A stretch of 64,000 nucleotides of DNA, taken from Truepera radiovictrix DSM 17093 (GTDB taxonomy: Bacteria > Deinococcota > Deinococci > Deinococcales > Trueperaceae). Below are positions 61,499 through 64,000 of this stretch, one piece after another. Under the pieces are notes generated by a model. That model made no database searches, was not told the DNA's origin, and saw only the letters and a program-made list of their open reading frames with translations. The DNA lies in NCBI RefSeq assembly GCF_000092425.1, contig NC_014221.1, positions 1,307,001 through 1,371,000 of the forward strand. Direction: 5' to 3'. The translations under genes and the position numbers were made by a program. Numbering within the stretch: the stretch's first letter is position 1; each line of letters opens with the position of its first letter.

Positions 61499-62683
61499 TT
61501 ACCAGGTGCCTTTGAAGAGGAGGCGGTTGGGCGAACCCGTGCCGATGCTCGAGAGCACGCCCGTGGTGGCGTTGCGGATGAGTTGGTCGGCGACGGTGCT
61601 CGGCGAGGCGCTGCGGTTGTTTTGCAGGTAGAGCGCCGCGGCGCCCGCGACGTGGGGGCTCGCCATCGAGGTGCCGCTAATCGTGTTGAGCGCGCCCGTG
61701 CCGGTGTGCCAAGCGGCGGTGATGTCCTGCCCGGGGGCGAAGAGGTTGACGCACGAACCGAAGTTCGAGAAGGAGGCGCGGCTGTCGCTGCGCGTCGAGG
61801 CGCCGACGGTGAGCGCGGCGCTGACGCGCGCCGGGGAGGTGTTGCAGGCGTTGCGGTTTTCGTTGCCCGCGGCCACGACGTAGGTGACGCCGGCGCGGAT
61901 GGAGGCGCTCACCGCGTCGTCGAGCGCCCTCGAGGCGGCGCCGCCGAGGCTCATGTTGGCGACCGCAGGTTTGCGGTGGTTGTAGGTGACCCAGTCGACA
62001 CCGGCGATGACGCCCGAGTTGGCGCCGCTCCCGGCGCAGTCGAGCACCCGCACGGCGAAGAGCCTGACCCCTTTAGCTACCCCGTAGGTGCTGCCGCCGA
62101 CGGTGCCGGCGACGTGCGTGCCGTGGCCGTTGCAGTCGCTCGAGCCGCGCCCGTCGCTGATCGCCGTGACCCCACCGACGACGCGCCCGCCGAACTCCTG
62201 GTGGTCGGCGCGGATACCGGTGTCGATGACGTAGACGGTGACGTCGGGAGCGGTGGTGTTGTAGGTGTAGCGCCCGTCGAGGGGGAGGGTGCGTTGGTCG
62301 ATGCGGTCGAGCCCCCAGGTAGCGTTCGTTTGGGTCGCGCTCAAGCTCACCACCTGGTCCTGCTCGACGTACGCCACCCGCGGGTCGCTCTGGAGGCGCC
62401 TGAGCGCAGCCTCATCGACGTTTTCGGCGACGAAGCCGTTAATAACGCGCAGCGGGAGGGTCATCTGCACCCCCAAGTCGGCGGCCACGCGGCTGACGGA
62501 GAGCGCGAAGTCCTCGGCGCCCTGAGCCTGCGCCGCGAGCCCCCGGTCCTCCGCGCTTAACGCGACGATGTACTGCCCTTCAATGGGGGTGCCCGCCTGC
62601 GGCGCCGTTTCGGGGAGGGCGGTGTCGACGCGGCCGCAGGCGGCGAGGAGAAGCAGGATGAAAGGGACCCAAAAACGCTTCAT
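61499..62683 (-). CDS. Subtilisin-like serine protease with I9 propeptide, lipoprotein-type signal
   Basis: The 394-residue protease has a lipobox at LLLLAAC (Cys16), an inhibitor I9 propeptide (about 36-113, [14 protein letters not shown]) and the S8 domain from about 120. The triad is D154 (YVIDTGIR), H187 (NGHGTHVAG) and S339 (SGTSMASPH), with oxyanion N275 (AAGNEN). It is of the proteinase K/aqualysin group and probably secreted or tethered. The start [12 protein letters not shown] is typical; the leader in front has no other start. No relative in the window. Confidence 0.93.
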   Translation of the reverse strand: MKRFWVPFILLLLAACGRVDTALPETAPQAGTPIEGQYIVALSAEDRGLAAQAQGAEDFALSVSRVAADLGVQMTLPLRVINGFVAENVDEAALRRLQSDPRVAYVEQDQVVSLSATQTNATWGLDRIDQRTLPLDGRYTYNTTAPDVTVYVIDTGIRADHQEFGGRVVGGVTAISDGRGSSDCNGHGTHVAGTVGGSTYGVAKGVRLFAVRVLDCAGSGANSGVIAGVDWVTYNHRKPAVANMSLGGAASRALDDAVSASIRAGVTYVVAAGNENRNACNTSPARVSAALTVGASTRSDSRASFSNFGSCVNLFAPGQDITAAWHTGTGALNTISGTSMASPHVAGAAALYLQNNRSASPSTVADQLIRNATTGVLSSIGTGSPNRLLFKGTW

Positions 62684-62957
62684 CGGCTACCTCTTGAGTC
62701 TGGTGTTCTCCCGACGCGGCGCGCGAGCCAAAAGCTCCTGGGGCGCGCTGGGTGCTGGCCCCCCGTGCGTCCAGTCGGCCCGGGTTCGAGAGACGTCCGC
62801 ACCCTATCACGTGTGGCGGAGCTCAAAAATGAGAGTGATATGAAACAGCGCCATCGTGAAAGTGGCAGCTAAAGCGTCTGGAACGGTAAAAACCCACCTA
62901 AAGATAACTTAAAGAAGGAGCGGCGTTAAAAATTTTACTTCTCGCATTTTAAAGGGT

Positions 62958-63395
62958 TCAGAGCTCGAGCATCAGGGTGACGGGGCCGTCGTTGGTGAGG
63001 CTCACCTGCATGTCGGCGCCGAAAACCCCCGTCGCGACCTCGAGCCCCTGCCCTTTAAGCGCCGTGACGAAGTGACCGTAGAGCTTCTCCGCGCGCTCCG
63101 GCGGGGCGGCGTCCGTGTAGCTCGGGCGGTTGCCCCGCCGCGCGTCGGCGTAGAGGGTAAACTGGCTGATCACCAGAGCCGCCCCCCCGACGTCGCGGAC
63201 GCTCCGGTTCATCTTGCCCGCTTCGTCGCCGAAGATGCGGAGCTTGGCGACCTTTGCCGCGAGCGCCTCCGCCCGCGCCGCGTCGTCGCCACTGCCTACC
63301 CCGAGCAGGACGAGCAGCCCCGCACCGATGGCGCCGACGACCTTCCCGCCCACCTCGACGCGGGCGCAGCTGACGCGTTGCACAAGCGACCGCAT
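62958..63395 (-). CDS. dtd: D-aminoacyl-tRNA deacylase
   Basis: Dtd removes D-amino acids from tRNA. The 145-residue protein begins [17 protein letters not shown], has [21 protein letters not shown] (the SQFTLY catalytic loop) and ends [15 protein letters not shown] with the family's NDGPVT motif; the length is standard. ATG 63395 overlaps the DUF1844 stop by one base. It is the last of three coupled genes (uracil-DNA glycosylase, DUF1844, dtd). Confidence 0.95.
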   Translation of the reverse strand: MRSLVQRVSCARVEVGGKVVGAIGAGLLVLLGVGSGDDAARAEALAAKVAKLRIFGDEAGKMNRSVRDVGGAALVISQFTLYADARRGNRPSYTDAAPPERAEKLYGHFVTALKGQGLEVATGVFGADMQVSLTNDGPVTLMLEL

Positions 63396-63679
63396 CAGCT
63401 TGGCGCGTCGGGCCTCTCGGGAGGCGTCCCGGGGGCGCTGAGCCGCGCCTGCAGGGTGCTGATCGCGTGGTGCAGGGCGCTCTGCTCGGTGTCGTCTAAG
63501 TTGCCGCGGGTCTTGTCCTGGAGCATGAGCAGCAGTCCCAAGCTCCGCTCGCCGGTGCGCCGCGCGAGCAGGCCGTCGCGGCTCAGGTGCCGCGCCATGG
63601 GGCTATGCTCTTCGCCGAGGGCCGCTTCGGCAGAGCTTAAAAGCGAGTGCACCAGGCCGATAAACCGCGGGTCGGCCAC
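63395..63679 (-). CDS. DUF1844 protein
   Basis: The 94-residue protein has [20 protein letters not shown] and [35 protein letters not shown], matching the DUF1844 pattern LASSAxxALGE ... LxMLQxKTKGNLxxxEExLL. It is helical and soluble; function unknown. GTG 63679 overlaps the glycosylase stop by one base (TAGTG), which fixes the start; a longer frame upstream is antisense to the glycosylase frame. It is translationally linked to dtd by a TGATG overlap. Confidence 0.85.
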   Translation of the reverse strand: MADPRFIGLVHSLLSSAEAALGEEHSPMARHLSRDGLLARRTGERSLGLLLMLQDKTRGNLDDTEQSALHHAISTLQARLSAPGTPPERPDAPS

Positions 63680-64000
63680 TAGAAGAGCCCCTCTTGGCGC
63701 GCCGTGTCGACGACGAACACGGCGGGTTTCGGTCCGAGCTCGTCGATCGCCGCTTTGAGCGCCCGGATGTCTTGCCACATGAGCCACTTCGGGGAGCCGC
63801 GTTCGCGGCTCGGGTTGCGCAGCAAGTAGGCGGGGTGGAACATCGGAAACACCCGCACGCCGTGCCACGAAAACCACCTGCCGCGGGTTTTGGTGATGCC
63901 CTCTTTTGTCCCCGCAAAGTACTGCGTCGGAAAGTTGCCCAACGTCGCGATGATCTGCGGGCGGATCAGCCGCAGCTGCTCTAGGAGCAAAGGGGCGCTC
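63679..64000 (-). CDS. Uracil-DNA glycosylase family 4, C-terminal part
   Basis: The visible C-terminal 107 residues end the family-4 enzyme that removes uracil from DNA, common in thermophiles and Deinococcota. Seen are LRLIRPQIIATLGNFPTQYFAGTKEGITKTRGRW, typical of the loop before the catalytic end, and VFPMFHPAYLLRNPSRE with the catalytic histidine motif. The N-terminal 4Fe-4S and water-activating motifs lie outside the window. It is the first of the coupled unit with DUF1844 and dtd. Confidence 0.9.
   Translation of the reverse strand, partial: SAPLLLEQLRLIRPQIIATLGNFPTQYFAGTKEGITKTRGRWFSWHGVRVFPMFHPAYLLRNPSRERGSPKWLMWQDIRALKAAIDELGPKPAVFVVDTARQEGLF

Noticed and set aside
62758-62814. 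tRNA-like stretch with GGGTTCGAGA
   Set aside because: The flanking bases do not form a five-pair T-stem, and no acceptor or anticodon stem can be drawn.

Overview
The window looks like a chromosome segment of a high-GC bacterium of the Deinococcota, most like Truepera. The grounds are the protein flavour (MqnD/futalosine menaquinone route, Deinococcus-like IF3, an ABA4-like protein), the very high GC with few intergenic AT tracts, and -10 boxes lying 5-7 bases before start codons, the leaderless pattern reported in Deinococcus. The genus is inference; no rRNA or tRNA is present to confirm it.

Layout. 1-540: mqnD, cut by the left edge. 641-1893: infC-rpmI-rplT with promoter and terminator. 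2100-5558: two tandem APP1-type (DUF2183) phosphatases and ispH. 5860-9007: a lipoprotein, about 1 kb without a recognisable gene, a glycerol dehydrogenase and a degenerate small repeat element. 9008-23600: a myo-inositol regulon on the minus strand (sugar ABC transporter, extra Gfo/Idh/MocA oxidoreductase, iolD, iolG, a foreign-looking DUF2513 gene, iolE-like, iolB, iolA, an MBL hydrolase, iolC, class II aldolase), with a divergent DeoR-type regulator and a clear promoter/operator region. 23695-31964: a DUF2243 membrane protein, then sulphur and carbon genes: SulP-carbonic anhydrase-rhodanese, a persulfide dioxygenase behind a CsoR/CstR-like palindrome, sulfide:quinone oxidoreductase with DUF1641, and a LysR regulator. 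A 113-bp MITE-like element lies between the two sulphur units.

32617-36827: xylFHG-type transporter and a sulfotransferase. 37059-42329: a kelch lipoprotein, two DUF1080 lipoproteins and two small unknown proteins. 42897-45974: a 1025-residue MalT-like STAND ATPase fused to a SARP/BTAD output module. 46136-48699: a low-GC small gene and sucCD. 48927-54573: two sulfatases on either side of DUF456, lgt and a one-domain GlmU-like enzyme. 54753-64000: carA, two PerM/AI-2E permeases, a trypsin-like protease, a sugar-phosphate transferase, an ABA4-like protein, a subtilase, dtd, DUF1844 and the end of a family-4 uracil-DNA glycosylase.

How it fits together. The inositol block has transport, two dehydrogenases, dehydratase, hydrolase, isomerase, kinase, aldolase and semialdehyde dehydrogenase, which is nearly the whole route from inositol to acetyl-CoA plus DHAP. 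The sulphur block would oxidise sulfide to persulfide (SQR) and persulfide to sulfite (PDO). No CRISPR array, prophage, intact insertion sequence or recognisable defence island was found. The points most worth a second look are a possible structured RNA whose 13-bp stem abuts the iolA ribosome-binding site, the AT-rich DUF2513 gene coupled into the inositol operon, the MITE-like family, the STAND/BTAD regulator beside an Os1348-like small ORF, and the infC start at ATA.
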